A stretch of 64,000 bases of DNA from Hevea brasiliensis (Eukaryota; Streptophyta; Magnoliopsida; Malpighiales; Euphorbiaceae). The position numbers were made by a program, and so were the translations under genes. The notes beneath the pieces are model-generated. The model worked only from the letters and a program-made list of their open reading frames with translations, was not told where the DNA came from and searched no databases. Every line of letters starts with the position of its first letter. Position 1 is the first letter of the stretch. Shown piece after piece: positions 51,401-61,904 of the stretch. Location of the stretch: the NCBI RefSeq assembly GCF_030052815.1, contig NC_079509.1:50196488-50260487 (forward strand), in the 5' to 3' direction.

Positions 51401-51536
51401 TTTTCTTATTAATATTTGAGTTAATTATGGTCCCTCACTTTAATTTAAATATTTTTCCGGACGTTCTAGCTGTCCGGACCGGCACTGGTTACTGGAACAG
51501 TAGAATGTACGGAGTTGCTACCGGGAGGGTGTTACA
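48446..51536 (-). repeat. Element B, 5' LTR (right copy)
   Basis: Nearly identical to 40550-43644. It ends gggtgttaca, followed by target duplication gtgta and the resumed LINE. Confidence 0.95.
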
Positions 51537-52430
51537 GTGTAACTGTACTATGGAATCCTTAGAGCATCTCTTATTCTTTTGTAACCATGCTTGGGCATCT
51601 TGGTTTGGTTCTAGATTGGGTTTCTATCCAAGCTCTTCTAGTTTTATATTTTTTAAGGAGTGGTTGTAGAACTTATATCTTTCAGTCTCCCATAAGGATC
51701 AATGTGAAATTCAGTTAGCATGCCTGCTAAGTTAGCATATTTGGAAATCAAGGAATAAGGCTATCTTTGAAGGAGTTGAACCGAATCCTCATATGACTAT
51801 TTCTAAGGCTCAGAATGAACTTGAAGAGATGCAATCAATAGGAGCTCTACAAATACATTCTCTGCCTGCTGTTTTTTCTCCATAAAGGCCTCCTTCTTAC
51901 ATATGGTCTCCCCCATCTAATGGAGTGCTGAAATTCAATGTCGATGCCTCCTTTGACTACCAGTCTTTCGCAGCTGGTTTAGGAGTTGTTGTTCGAAACT
52001 CACAGGGTCAACTAGTGGATGGATGTTCAAGATCTTTCTTAAGCTCTTCTCCTCTTACTGCGGAATGCTTAGCAGTTAAAGAAGCGATCTGCATGGCTAT
52101 TTCCAGGGGTTATACTCCTTGTGTTATTGAATCTGATTCCTTTCAGACTGTTTAGCTTACTTCTTTTCAAGTGGCTCCTCCATGGGCTCTTAAAGCTTTC
52201 ATTCGTGACATTAGAATGTATTTGTCTCTTTATCTTTCATTAAGTATTGTGTTTAGTCCTAAATGTTCTAATAGATGTGCAGACTGGGTAGCAAATGCAG
52301 CTAGAACTTTGTCATTAGAGGCAGGATGGGTAACAAATCCTTCAGCCCAGTTGCTCTCTTTTATAAGTTTGGATAGGGCTATTCTTTCTGATTCATGAAT
52401 GAAAATCATTTCTGATTAAAAAAAACAAAT
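51537..52430 (+). pseudogene. LINE ORF2 C-terminus: zinc finger and RNase H, poly(A) tail
   Basis: Starts with CTMESLEHLLFFCNHA, the usual cysteine/histidine finger after RT, then HIWKSRNKAIFEG (about 51738). The RNase H domain follows: VLKFNVDASF (about 51925), GLGVVVRNSQGQ, SPLTAECLAVKEAI (acidic Glu at about 52062) and VIESDS (about 52123). A stop at about 52153 and others are present. The element ends with an A-run near 52419-52427. The first residues continue the frame cut at 40549, with the gtgta target duplication between them. Confidence 0.88.
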
Positions 52431-52574
52431 TGTTGTTATGATATATTTTCAAGTATAATATTTCATTTATTCATAAACTTTATAATATTATATCTATTTC
52501 TTTTCTCAACATTGCGTCTTGAGGGACCTATTGAATAAGAGGATCATATCCATTGGAAAAGCACATATTAGTCC
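52431..52574. other. Spacer between LINE and duplicated gene
   Basis: AT-rich. Homology to the intact gene's upstream sequence starts at about 52575. Confidence 0.5.
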
Positions 52575-53529
52575 CTACAAAATTGATATTTATATATAAC
52601 TTCCCAACGTCATTAGTCTCCAATGTCTGCTCATGCTTTTAACTTTTTAACACTTTATCACTCCACTGCCCTCCCCTCCTCCTCCTCCTCTTCCTTCTCC
52701 TCCTCCTCATTTGCTGTAGTGGCTCCTCATTCACTTTAATGCTTTATCATGATGGTGCTTAAATATGTACAGAAGGGATCTATGTGGTGGTCCACTGGAG
52801 ATAAATGCTACAGATTTCGCTAGCGACGGTGACCATAGTAGGAATCTGTTGAAATTAGACAAGGCCGCTTTGTCCAGGCCTTTGGATGAGAATCCGCAGA
52901 GCTGGCTTATTGGTCCAGCTGAGTAGAAGACGACGAAGAAGTACATTGATCTTGGTTGTATCCTCGTCAGCCGCAAGATATGTGTCTGGACTATTGGCAC
53001 TCTTCTTTTCTCCCGCTTTTTAGCTGGCTTCATTACTCTCATGGTCAATACTGTGCCTCACCACCACCATTCTAAGTTTTTGCCGAATAATTACACTCTT
53101 GCACTTCATAAGGCACTCATGTTCTTCAATGCTCAACAATGTAATTTACTTTCCCTTAATTTGATATAATATTTGATTCTCAGCAGATCTCATCTGGGAA
53201 GCTCCTGAAGCATAATAACGTGCCATAGAGAGGGAATTCTTGCTTGAATGATGGGAAATCGGCAATAGGATCTATTTTTAAAGGTCTGGCTGGTGGATAT
53301 TATGATGGTGGAGATGCTATCAAGTTCAATTTTCCTGCATCTTTTGCTATGTTGATGTTGAGCTGGAGCGTTATTGAGTATCGTGCTAAGTATGAAGCAG
53401 CTGGGGAGCTCAGTCATGTCAAAGATATTATTAAGTGGGGAACTGATTACTTTCTCAAGACTTTCAACCACACTAAGGATACCATCAACACATTGCTGCA
53501 CAAGTGATTCTATGCTTGCACTTAAAGAT

Positions 53530-54248
53530 TGTTAGAATTATGACTCAAAATCCTAGTGAAATTTGGAGAGACTTTTTTCAAAATTTAAGATATTATATAT
53601 AGGATAGAGGAATATTTTATTTTTAATATAATAGTAAACTTTTAGTTATTCCTAAATTGAGTGAGACTCCTAATCAGATTAGGATTGAGGGAATTAACAC
53701 TATAAATAGGAGAATGGTAGAAAAGGTTATTTGGCTTTCAGCTCATGAAATGAGGCTGTCGCTCATTGTAGAGAGGAACTTTGCCAATTACTGAGAATTT
53801 GACTCTGCTCATTGATGAGGGGCTCTTGCCCATTACAGTCCCATAGAGGGAAAGAGGCTTCAATTTAAAGTGGAGAAAAGGCATAAAATTTAAGAGAGAG
53901 TAATTCTTGTCCATTGGTGAGAGGGCTCTTGCCCATATAGTTGAAGACACATTTTGTAGTGTAGCAGTTAAAATAGTAAATATATTAGGTTATATCTAGA
54001 AGAGACTAAGAGAGACTAACTAATATATTTACTATAAGCAGTTTGATGTAATATGGGTTTTCTTGGGTGTAATTAGGTTTATGGGTAGTATAGTTTGAGC
54101 TTGTAATGATAATTTATTATTGAAAATAGTGGAACATGGCATGCCCGTAGATGTAACCCTATGTTGAGAGGGTGAACCACATAAATATTAGTGTTTTGTA
54201 TGTTTATTCTATTTCTTTGTAGTTTACACGCTTCTGCGATGCACAACA
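53530..54248 (+). repeat. TRIM-like element, 5' LTR
   Basis: Shares cactataaata (53698-53708, likely TATA region) and gtttacacgctt with the second LTR. The copies are moderately diverged. Confidence 0.88.
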
Positions 54249-54553
54249 AATTGGTATCAGAGCATGGGATGATCTTAGTGAGCTTGGTTGAAGCTGCTAT
54301 GAGATGTGGAAAGTCGCACATGCAACAATGATGATGGTGGAGAATTGAATTTAAGGTGGAGCTCTTGATGCAAAATCAAGAAAGTTGATAACGCGAAGAT
54401 TTTTTGAAGAAAGAAGCAAGTTACACCCAAGATGAAGATTGGAGAGATTGATGGTTTGAAGGGTTCAAGCTCAAGCATGGAGATGTGATGATTGAAGGCA
54501 TCCAAGAATTTGAGATATGTAATAGTTTATGGATTTTGAGTCAAGGTAGAGAT

Positions 54554-55281
54554 TGTTAGAATTATGACTCAAAATCCTAGTGGAATTTGGAGAGAACTTT
54601 TCCTAATTTGAGTGTGATAAATATTCCTCAATATGATAGAGAGATATTTTCTATATAAAGTAGAACTCTTATTTTAGTATTATTCTTAAATTGAGTGAGA
54701 CTCCTAATCATATTAGGATTGGGGGAATTAACACTATAAATATAAAAATGGTAGAAAAAATTATTTGGCTTTCAGCTTATGGAGTGAGGCTGTCGCTCAT
54801 TGTAGAGATGGGCTTTGCCAATTGCTAAGAATTTGGCTCTGCCCATTGATGAAGAGCTCCTACCCATTGCAGTCCCATAGAGGGAAAGAGACTTCGGCTT
54901 AAAGTAGAGAAAGGGTATAGAATTTAAGAGAGAGTAATTCTTGTACATTAGTGAGAGAGCTCTCGCTCATATAGTTGAAGACACCCTTTGTAGTGTAGCA
55001 GTTAAAATAGTAAATACATTGGGTTATATCTAGAGGAGACTAAGAGGGACTAACTAATATATTTACTATGAGCAGTTTGATGTAATATGGGTTCTCTTGG
55101 TGTAATTGAGTTTATGGATGGTATAGCTTGAGCTTGTAGTGATGATTTATTATTGAAAATAGTGCAAGATCGTATGCCCGTAAATATTGTCCTATGTTGA
55201 GAGGGTGAACCACATAAATATTGGTATTTTGTGTATTTGTTTTATTTCTTTACAGTTTACACGCTTTCGCGATGCACAACA
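54554..55281 (+). repeat. TRIM-like element, 3' LTR
   Basis: Counterpart of 53530-54248, with several small indels. Confidence 0.88.
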
Positions 55282-55339
55282 TAGATCGTATTATCTTCCG
55301 AGTAGATAGTGTCATCCATGATCTATCCAATCTTACTAT

Positions 55340-57585
55340 ATCTATATAATAATAAATATTATAAAGCTGGGCACTGTAATAAGGGCACAACATGTTGTCA
55401 CGTGGAGTTCTGCTATTCCTCAAATTGCTTCACATATTACAGCCGTTTTGCACCACAATATGACAGTATTCTCAACATCTTAACACAATAAATTTTTAGA
55501 TACAATGACTTCTCTTTTAGGCTTCCAGCTTATTCAAAATAATACATTCATTATATTATAACAAATGCTTCTTTATTGCTATGGAAATATTTTATGGTTG
55601 CATGTAAATCCACTTTATATCAAATTTTATGATCACTTCCATATCCATATGATGCAAATATTTTCAAACCCGTTGCTCAAGTTTCATCTATTGCTTAATA
55701 TATTCAACAAATCAAGGTTAGCTTTCACTGCCCTCTATCTTAACTCTCTGGTGTATTTAGTAGCTAGGTATGTTCGAGAAAATAGATTAAAATTTGGGTT
55801 GCTTTTTCTTTTTTTTTTTTCCATGTGTGAGATAATTCTAGGACTAATCTTAATTAGACTAATAACTCAATAATCGAGTTCATAATCTTACTGTATTGTC
55901 ATTTTATAAATGTAAATTCAAGTGTGATTAATTGTTCATATAAACCAATCTTTTTAGATAGTGGATGGCATAGTAATTGATTTTTGTTATGTGTAGGAGC
56001 TTTAAGTTTAAATGTCAATTTGGGTTACATGGTTAAACTATGTTATGCTAAAAATTTGCATTTGCTTATTATTTGCTTCTACAAATGCAATTCCCCCACC
56101 CCTTTTTTCTCTTCAAAAGTTCTAGGCCTTTTTATTTTGGATAAATCATTTGAATTCAACCCTTTTAGAATTATTAAATAGGATTATAATGCTTCTCTTT
56201 CCAAATCTCATTAGTTTCTTCTCTGATTTCTACTTCCCAAGTTCTGCATTTACATCATTTGCAGTTTATTTAGTACAAAATTTTATAGTGCTATGTTACA
56301 TCTCAATGAGATGTTTCAAAATTTCAGTTTTTTTTTAATAATTAAAATCCTGTAAATACTGCACTAAGAGACTTGGTTGATCTTGTTCATCTTTACATTT
56401 ATCTGGAGAATTATTTCTCTTTTTCAGAATGAGTTACTTAAAAGTAATTTTGCTAATGGATCTTCAGAATGAAATAAGAATTTTCATTGTATTTTCTGTT
56501 TGTGTGAGCTAAGAATTTTGTCTTGGAGTGACAAGAAAATTACAAGAATTTGATCTGTCTCATAATAATTTTTCTGGTGAGATTCTAAATACTTAAATAA
56601 ATGTGCATTGGAATATGTCAATTTATATGTTAATAATTCTGATGCTGATGTTCCCATCAAAGGAGCTTTGGCAGATGTTAGTGCAATATCAATTGCAAGA
56701 CACTGATTCCATTATATGTGTGGCTGTGATATTGCTTACAGTTGCTGCAATCCCATGCACAATCCCATGCACAGAACATGTTTGATTGATGACTTCAGTT
56801 GCATGCATGGCACATGTTTGATGAAAAGCTAATTGTCGTTGCCATTTTGACTATGTAAATTTTGACATTATTCATGTCCATTCTCAAACCTTTAATTCTG
56901 AAAAGGGGATAGTGAACTATAATGAAATAATGACTTGCTCTACTTTCTCTTCTCTGTGCAGCAAAAAATTGATTAATAGCCACATGGTGTTGTAGCTACA
57001 GATGCTCTCTATGGTCACTTTTATGAGGAAAATTGCATGTCAGAGGCTGTCCTTCCATATTCAGATAAAATTTCGAGATGAGTTATGCATTTCACTATAT
57101 TTTCAATATGTGTCAGAGTTAAAATTTTTATTTTGGATTAACAGGAAAACTATTTATTTAAGAATTATAGTGAGTTGAAACTTCTAACTTATTTATTTGG
57201 TACCCAATTTGATAGCCTTATTAATTTGACATGTTAGACTTGTTTTAGTTTTATGCCTCCAAACATAGAAAACTATTAAATCATAGGATTAACAAGTCTA
57301 TATTACAAATAAATATTATTCTCAACTGGTATAGTGGTATTACAGTGAGGAATTTATTCTCATTATTCAAATATATACATTTCTATTTTACAAGGATGTG
57401 TTTCAACCAATTGTTATCTTTTCATGTTAAATTGCTAAAGTCTGTATGAAGTGGTGGGAAACAAAAAAGAGCTTCAATTGATACAACACATTACCAAACG
57501 TATATATATTTTATACAATAACAGTTTGGAAAATTACAAAAATCCACGCAATTTTCGGGCAAATGTCTAGTGACTTCTTAATTTC
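55340..57585. other. Second insertion in pseudogene intron 2 (~2.2 kb, mostly unassigned)
   Basis: Intron homology to the intact gene stops near 55340 and resumes at about 57590 (gatgcttgatttcacaatgg). The intervening DNA is AT-rich. No terminal repeats were recognised. A receptor-kinase gene fragment lies within it (see 56535-56720). The origin of the rest is unknown. Confidence 0.7.
56535..56720 (+). pseudogene. LRR receptor-like kinase gene fragment
   Basis: Plus-strand frames read LQEFDLSHNNFSGEI, a canonical leucine-rich repeat. After a one-base shift they read KYLNKCALEYVNL and NNSDADVPIKGALADVSAIS. This is the signature of the last LRRs of class XII receptor kinases (EFR/FLS2/At3g47570-like), where VP.KG.F.N.sAiSi.GN precedes the Cys pair. 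The next codons are degraded, with a stop, before remnants of CG. No kinase domain or upstream repeats are present. It is a gene fragment carried into or captured by the intron insertion. Confidence 0.7.
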
Positions 57586-59888
57586 CCTTGATGCTTGATT
57601 TCACAATGGAAATACTATATCTGTTAATCTGCTTAGAATTATTGTTTTTGTTATCTTGTATCTTTGAAGGGATTTTTGAGTCTGATATGTAAATTTCTCT
57701 GGCTTATTGACAGGTTGGTGTAGGAGATGCTTCTGAAGGCAGTTCATCTCCTAATGATCTTTATTGTTGGATGCGCCGTGAGGACATTGATTACCCACAG
57801 GCTGTTACTGAATGCCATAGTTGTTCCAATCTTGCTGCCGTAGCTTCTGCATCCATTGTTTTCAAAGATAACAAAACGTACTCGCAGAAACTTGTCCATG
57901 GTGCTAAAACCCTCTTTGTATTTGCAAGGGTACAGCGAGGTAGACATAGTGCAGGTGGTGGTACAGACGCTTCCATTTTTTGTACTTCAACTAGCTACTG
58001 GGATGAGTTTATGTGGGGTGGGGCTTGGCTCTACTATGCTACTGGGAATTCTTCTTATCTTCAGTTTGCTACTACTCCTGGTTTGGCCAAGCATGCTGGT
58101 GCTTTCTGGGGAGGGCCATACTATGGTGTGCTTAGCTGGGATAACAAGCTCACTGTTGCTCAGGTCTGTTATTGAAGTTTCCAATTACCCTGTTTTTATC
58201 TATATAATCTAACTTTACAAATTATATATATTTTTGGCAGTTTTTTAGCCTTTCCATGTCCATCTACTATCTTTCTATTTTCATGAGATGCATAATATGT
58301 CATCTTGTTTTATCGTATACACATACAAAGTGTCTTTAGAATTATCTGTAAAAAGACAGTTACAGTTTCATTTGGTTTTTGTTTGATATTTGAGCCTTGA
58401 TGAAATTGTTGGTTTTTGTTTAATTGCTCCTATTGCTCTGAATGTACCGAAATCTACTTCCAAATTTTTTTTCCAGAAAGCAAAATGTCATTGGGGCTTT
58501 TATGTGCCTCGTTTTTAAGAAAAATTCTAAGAATTTAAGGTTCCCTTTACTTAGATCAACTTGTAAATCTCTCTTTCTCTCTCTTGTTATGATGCCACAG
58601 CTTGTGTATTTTGGAACTTAATCACCTGCCACCTGACATATGAAATTATTTCCACATTTTGTTATGATGGCAATGTTTCTTTTCCATTTAGATGCATTTT
58701 TATTTTTCAGTTTACATGTCAATAAATTAACTTGGATGTGTAGTCTTGGATTATGTTCAACTCATATCAAACTTGCCTAATTCATGATTTATGAACTGAG
58801 AAATTTTCTGCAGATATCATGTCTGTTATAATTTGTCATTATGTAACTAGGTGCTTTTGAGTCGTCTGAGACTGTTCTTAAGCCCTGGATATCCATATGA
58901 AGAAATATTAAGGAAATTTCACAACCAGACCAATATAATCATGTGTTCTTACCTACCAAATTTTACAAGCTTTAACAGAACCAAAGGCAAACCATCTCTT
59001 ATTTGGCTGGCCTGCCCATGTTCATATTCATAAGTCTACCTTTTGGATCTCAGTGTATTTTTTTGACAATGTCGTGCAGGAGGATTGATCCACCTAAACG
59101 ATGGAGCACCTCAGCCACTTCAGTATGTTGTCAACGCAGCATTCCTTGCCACCCTATTTAGTGATTAACTCGAAGCTGCAGATACACCTGGATGGTACAG
59201 TAGGCCAAATTTCTACTCAAACTGATGTGTTGCGTGAATTTGCCAAAACCCAGGTATGTCATCTGTGTTTATCATTACTAAGGTGGTCTACAATGGAACT
59301 TGTCAAGAGTTGATGGTCAATAACTTCATTATTTGTTCTTCTGCTTTGGCAGATTGATTACATCTTGGGCAAAAATCCACAGAAAACGAGCTATGTTGGA
59401 GGTTTTGGTAATCATTACTAAAAGCATGTCCATCACAGAGGTGCATCCATCCCTACGAACAAGATCAAGTACAGCTGTAAAGGAGAATGGAAGTGGAGGG
59501 ACTCCTCAAAGCCTAACCCAAATACACTTATTGGAGGTATGGTTGGTGGCCCTGACAAGCATGATAGTTTCCATGATGTTCGATCCAACTCCTATCACAC
59601 AGAACCAACTCTTGCTGGCAATGCAGGTCTAGTTGAAGCAATTGTCCTTTGTCAGGTGACAGGACTACTGGGATTGACAAAACCACCATTTTCTCAGCTG
59701 TTCCTCCAATGTTTCCCAGCCCACCACCACCTCCGGCACGTTGGAAACCATAAGCTGCCCGTATTTTTTAGTTAAAGCATGTCTTATGCGACTTATGGAA
59801 GAGGATTTTGCTGCAGTAGATCTTGAAATTTTCAATCCTTAAGAAATGATAGTGCTATCAAGCAAAAGAAGAGATGAAGATGATTGTA

Positions 59889-60420
59889 TGTTGAAGCAGA
59901 GCTATCAGTTAGCTTAGCTAGTTAGCTGCTTGTGATATCATTTAAACTAGTTGGCTAGTTTAGATAGTTTGTTTAGTTGCCAGCTGTTCCCACTAATCTA
60001 TTCTCTTCTTTCTTCCTCTTGTATATAAACAGAAGCAGTTATTCTAGTGAATGAGAAGCTCATTTCATCCAGCTCATCTTTGTAATATTGTATCAGAGCA
60101 CATGATCTAGATCTAGATCTATAGAGTTGTTTTTATCTTCTTTCTTGAGGTTCTTTCTGTTTGTCAATGGCATCATCATCTTTAATGAGTAATTCTTACG
60201 TAAATCTTACCTACACCCAGGTGTATATACCCAATCAATCAATAACTATCATTTTGATTAAAATCATGGTAGGTCCGACTTCAAAATACACGTATATAGT
60301 TTTCTATTGATTGGGTGTTTATACACCCTGGTGTAAGTAAGAAATTTTCATCTTTTACTACTACAACAACTTTAGCTTTGTATTCGTCTAATCATAATGT
60401 TAATGGGTAAATGTCATAAA
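59889..60420 (+). mobile_element. Copia 5' LTR end, primer site and gag start
   Basis: An LTR-like stretch starting near tgttgaagcagagc (59889) contains tatataaacag and ends before ttgtatcagagcacatg (about 60092), a Met-tRNA primer site. A short gag start follows (MASSSS-like, from about 60169), is interrupted by a small MITE, and fades by about 60405. The rest of the element is missing. The LTR start is a guess. Confidence 0.65.
60203..60346. mobile_element. Small MITE, ~144 bp
   Basis: The left arm, cttacctacacccaggtgta, and the inverted right arm, cttacttacaccagggtgta, pair over about 45 bases (both continue into cccaatcaat). It interrupts the copia gag start. Confidence 0.8.
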
Positions 60421-60760
60421 CGATACATCAACTTAATATGTGTAACAGTAAGAGTTCTAAACTTCAATTAAAAAAAGAGCTACATAAAACTCCTGGAACT
60501 TTCAATAGCTTCTAGGTTATTTTTTACTAACAATACTTGTCCAATTAATAAATTATACTCCCAATTTAACACTTATAAAAAAAATTAATTAATTAAAATA
60601 ATAATTTATAATGAAATTCTCTCTTTACCTTCTCTCACCATTGTTCTTTCTCTAAACAAATAGCTCCCATATACCGACGAATAAAGCCTAGAAAATCAAT
60701 CCAACATTATCAATAGCTTAAAAAGTAAATGTAATTAAATATTGTGTCATTGGATGCAAG
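60402..60760. other. AT-rich DNA, possibly a truncated fold-back repeat
   Basis: The words acgatacatcaactta and gttctaaacttcaatt recall one arm of the MITE family at 19049. No second arm is evident. Confidence 0.35.
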
Positions 60761-61190
60761 TTAAGGTCAAATGGAGTATTGAGCTTTATTTATATACAAC
60801 CACACAATTCATTCACTTGATTGTATGAGAGACTGTTATGGGTAAAGCTCCACACCACCGATGTGCTGTATTATTTGTTAAATAGGCATGTAGATATGTA
60901 CATATAAAGATTACGTATAAGGATAATATTGGTTAGTTGTTATAGAAGATAGAGGCTCCATATAAACAGGGGTAAGAATTGGATAATTCTTATCACGCCT
61001 CCTCAATTCTAACCAAGAGATGGTTGAATTGTAAGCGTTGTTTAATGCTGAGAAAGTCTGTTTTGTGGTAAAACTTTGGTGAAGATGTCTGCATTCTGGC
61101 CTCGCCTCGAGAGCTAATGAAGTGAACTTGCAATTCACGTTTGGCGACTCTGTCACGTATAAAAAACAACATGTTGATAATTTACCCATG
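60760..61190 (-). pseudogene. Copia RNase H end and LTR fragment (minus strand)
   Basis: Minus-strand frames read FIRDRVAKRELQVHFISSRG and, after a frameshift, NADIFTKVLPQNRLS (61190-61040). A purine tract (ttgaggaggcg) follows, then an LTR-like start, tgataagaattatcc (about 60997), continuing to at least 60760 with a TATA-like tatataaataaag. It is old and broken. A different copia family from those at 25787 and 63780. Confidence 0.75.
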
Positions 61191-61650
61191 GCTTAATTCC
61201 CCATGCATGAGATTTTTATCTACTTTGGATGCCCTTAATTTTGATGTTCTTCAGTTTCTGCTCAGATTCATATTAAAAAAAATGTGGCAAATGAAATGAA
61301 ATGAAATCTGCCTTGTGTTTTGCCCTATCTGGCCTTGTAATACAGTTACACTCAGTTCAAGCGAGTCTTCTTGGAGTACAAAATAACATAGCATGTGAGA
61401 TTGGAATCTTGCATATTGAATTTTTTTTTTTTTTATTTCGGCAATCTTAAACCATTCGGGGAAGAAAATTTCTAATAAAATTATTTACTGGATTCTTGCA
61501 AGAAAATCTCCAATAAAAAAATTGTTTATTTTAATCATTTACTGCTGATATTTGGCCGATTCTCTTTTTTCTTCAACTTAATGAAGTTAATTTATGTGAA
61601 TTTTTTGTTATTTTGATTTTAATGTTGGTTCACTCTTGTGTTCTATTTGG
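61191..61650. other. Unassigned AT-rich DNA
   Basis: A short (gaaat)n-like tract near 61290-61308 and a T-run at about 61421-61434. No gene. Confidence 0.5.
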
Positions 61651-61904
61651 TTTTGTTGTGTTTTTACAGCAAAGGCAAAAATATTGACTGAAAAGTCTAC
61701 TTTTTCATTAATCAAAAGATGCTTAAATACAAATTCAACTTAACTGAAATTGGAACAAAATAGCTACTGATTCAAGAAAATGTCCACTACTAACAGAAAA
61801 ATAAGAAACAAGAAGCAACTAACAGAATGCCTAAAACTGTGCTCTCTAATAGCTAATTCAGGTATGCACTTCCCCATGCAATGTAGGCTAGAGGAATAGG
61901 TCTT

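Larger units (their letters stand above)
40550..51536 (-). mobile_element. Gypsy element B: near-complete chromovirus, 10.99 kb
   Basis: LTRs of 3095 bp (40550-43644) and 3091 bp (48446-51536) enclose gag-pol on the minus strand. The target duplication gtgta is exact (40545-49 and 51537-41). The primer site adjoining the right LTR reads tggtatcagagca on the minus strand (initiator-Met tRNA), and the polypurine tract at the left LTR reads agaggggaagag. A C-terminal chromodomain-like segment follows integrase, placing it among chromoviruses, probably Tekay/Del-like. In the first ~160 bases the LTRs differ at three positions, so the insertion is fairly young, yet pol has several stops. Confidence 0.95.
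27075..52430 (+). mobile_element. L1-type LINE split by two gypsy elements
   Basis: LINE coding segments appear in order on the plus strand: ORF1 (27094-28110 and 36974-37183), endonuclease (37310-37990), RT and downstream region (38180-40549), RNase H (51537-52400), then an A-run (about 52419-52427). Removing the two insertions and one copy of each target duplication leaves about 5.5 kb. The 5' end is truncated or degraded. Candidate, imperfect target duplication: tattattatggtatata near 27068 and tgttgttatgatatatt near 52431. Stops and frameshifts show it is inactive. Confidence 0.88.
53530..55281 (+). mobile_element. TRIM-like miniature LTR retrotransposon, 1752 bp
   Basis: Two LTRs (53530-54248, 719 bp; 54554-55281, 728 bp) begin tgttagaattatgac and end gatgcacaaca. 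Right after the first comes ttggtatcagagcatgg (54251 onward), a Met-tRNA primer site. A purine-rich caaggtagagat precedes the second LTR. The 305-bp interior has no coding frame. Flanks aagat and tagat differ at one base, a likely 5-bp target duplication. It lies in intron 2 of the endoglucanase pseudogene; intron homology resumes at 55282. The LTRs are longer than most described TRIMs, so TRIM-like is the safer name. Confidence 0.88.
52765..59753 (+). pseudogene. KORRIGAN-type endoglucanase pseudogene (tandem duplicate)
   Basis: All six exons of the intact gene have counterparts: 52765-53140, 53194-53513, 57714-58163, 58851-58986, 59080-59253 and 59353-59753. Defects are: TAG at codon 54 (52924-52926), loss of the exon 2 acceptor AG (now AT at 53192-53193), Trp-to-stop at 53226-53228, and a 1-base deletion near the end of exon 2. 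There is also an in-frame loss of five residues in exon 3, a GC donor after exon 4 (58987), TAA at 59166-59168, a 1-base insertion in exon 5, TAA at 59419-59421, and a frameshift near 59650. Exon 1 has exactly the same length as in the functional copy. Homology extends from about 52575 (leader) to about 59845 (3' UTR), so this is a genomic duplication and not a retrocopy. Intron 2 grew from 281 bp to about 4.2 kb by insertions. Confidence 0.95.

Noticed and set aside
55726..56338. Several 60-100 codon frames in the intron insertion
   Set aside because: AT-rich, hydrophobic chance frames without recognisable motifs.
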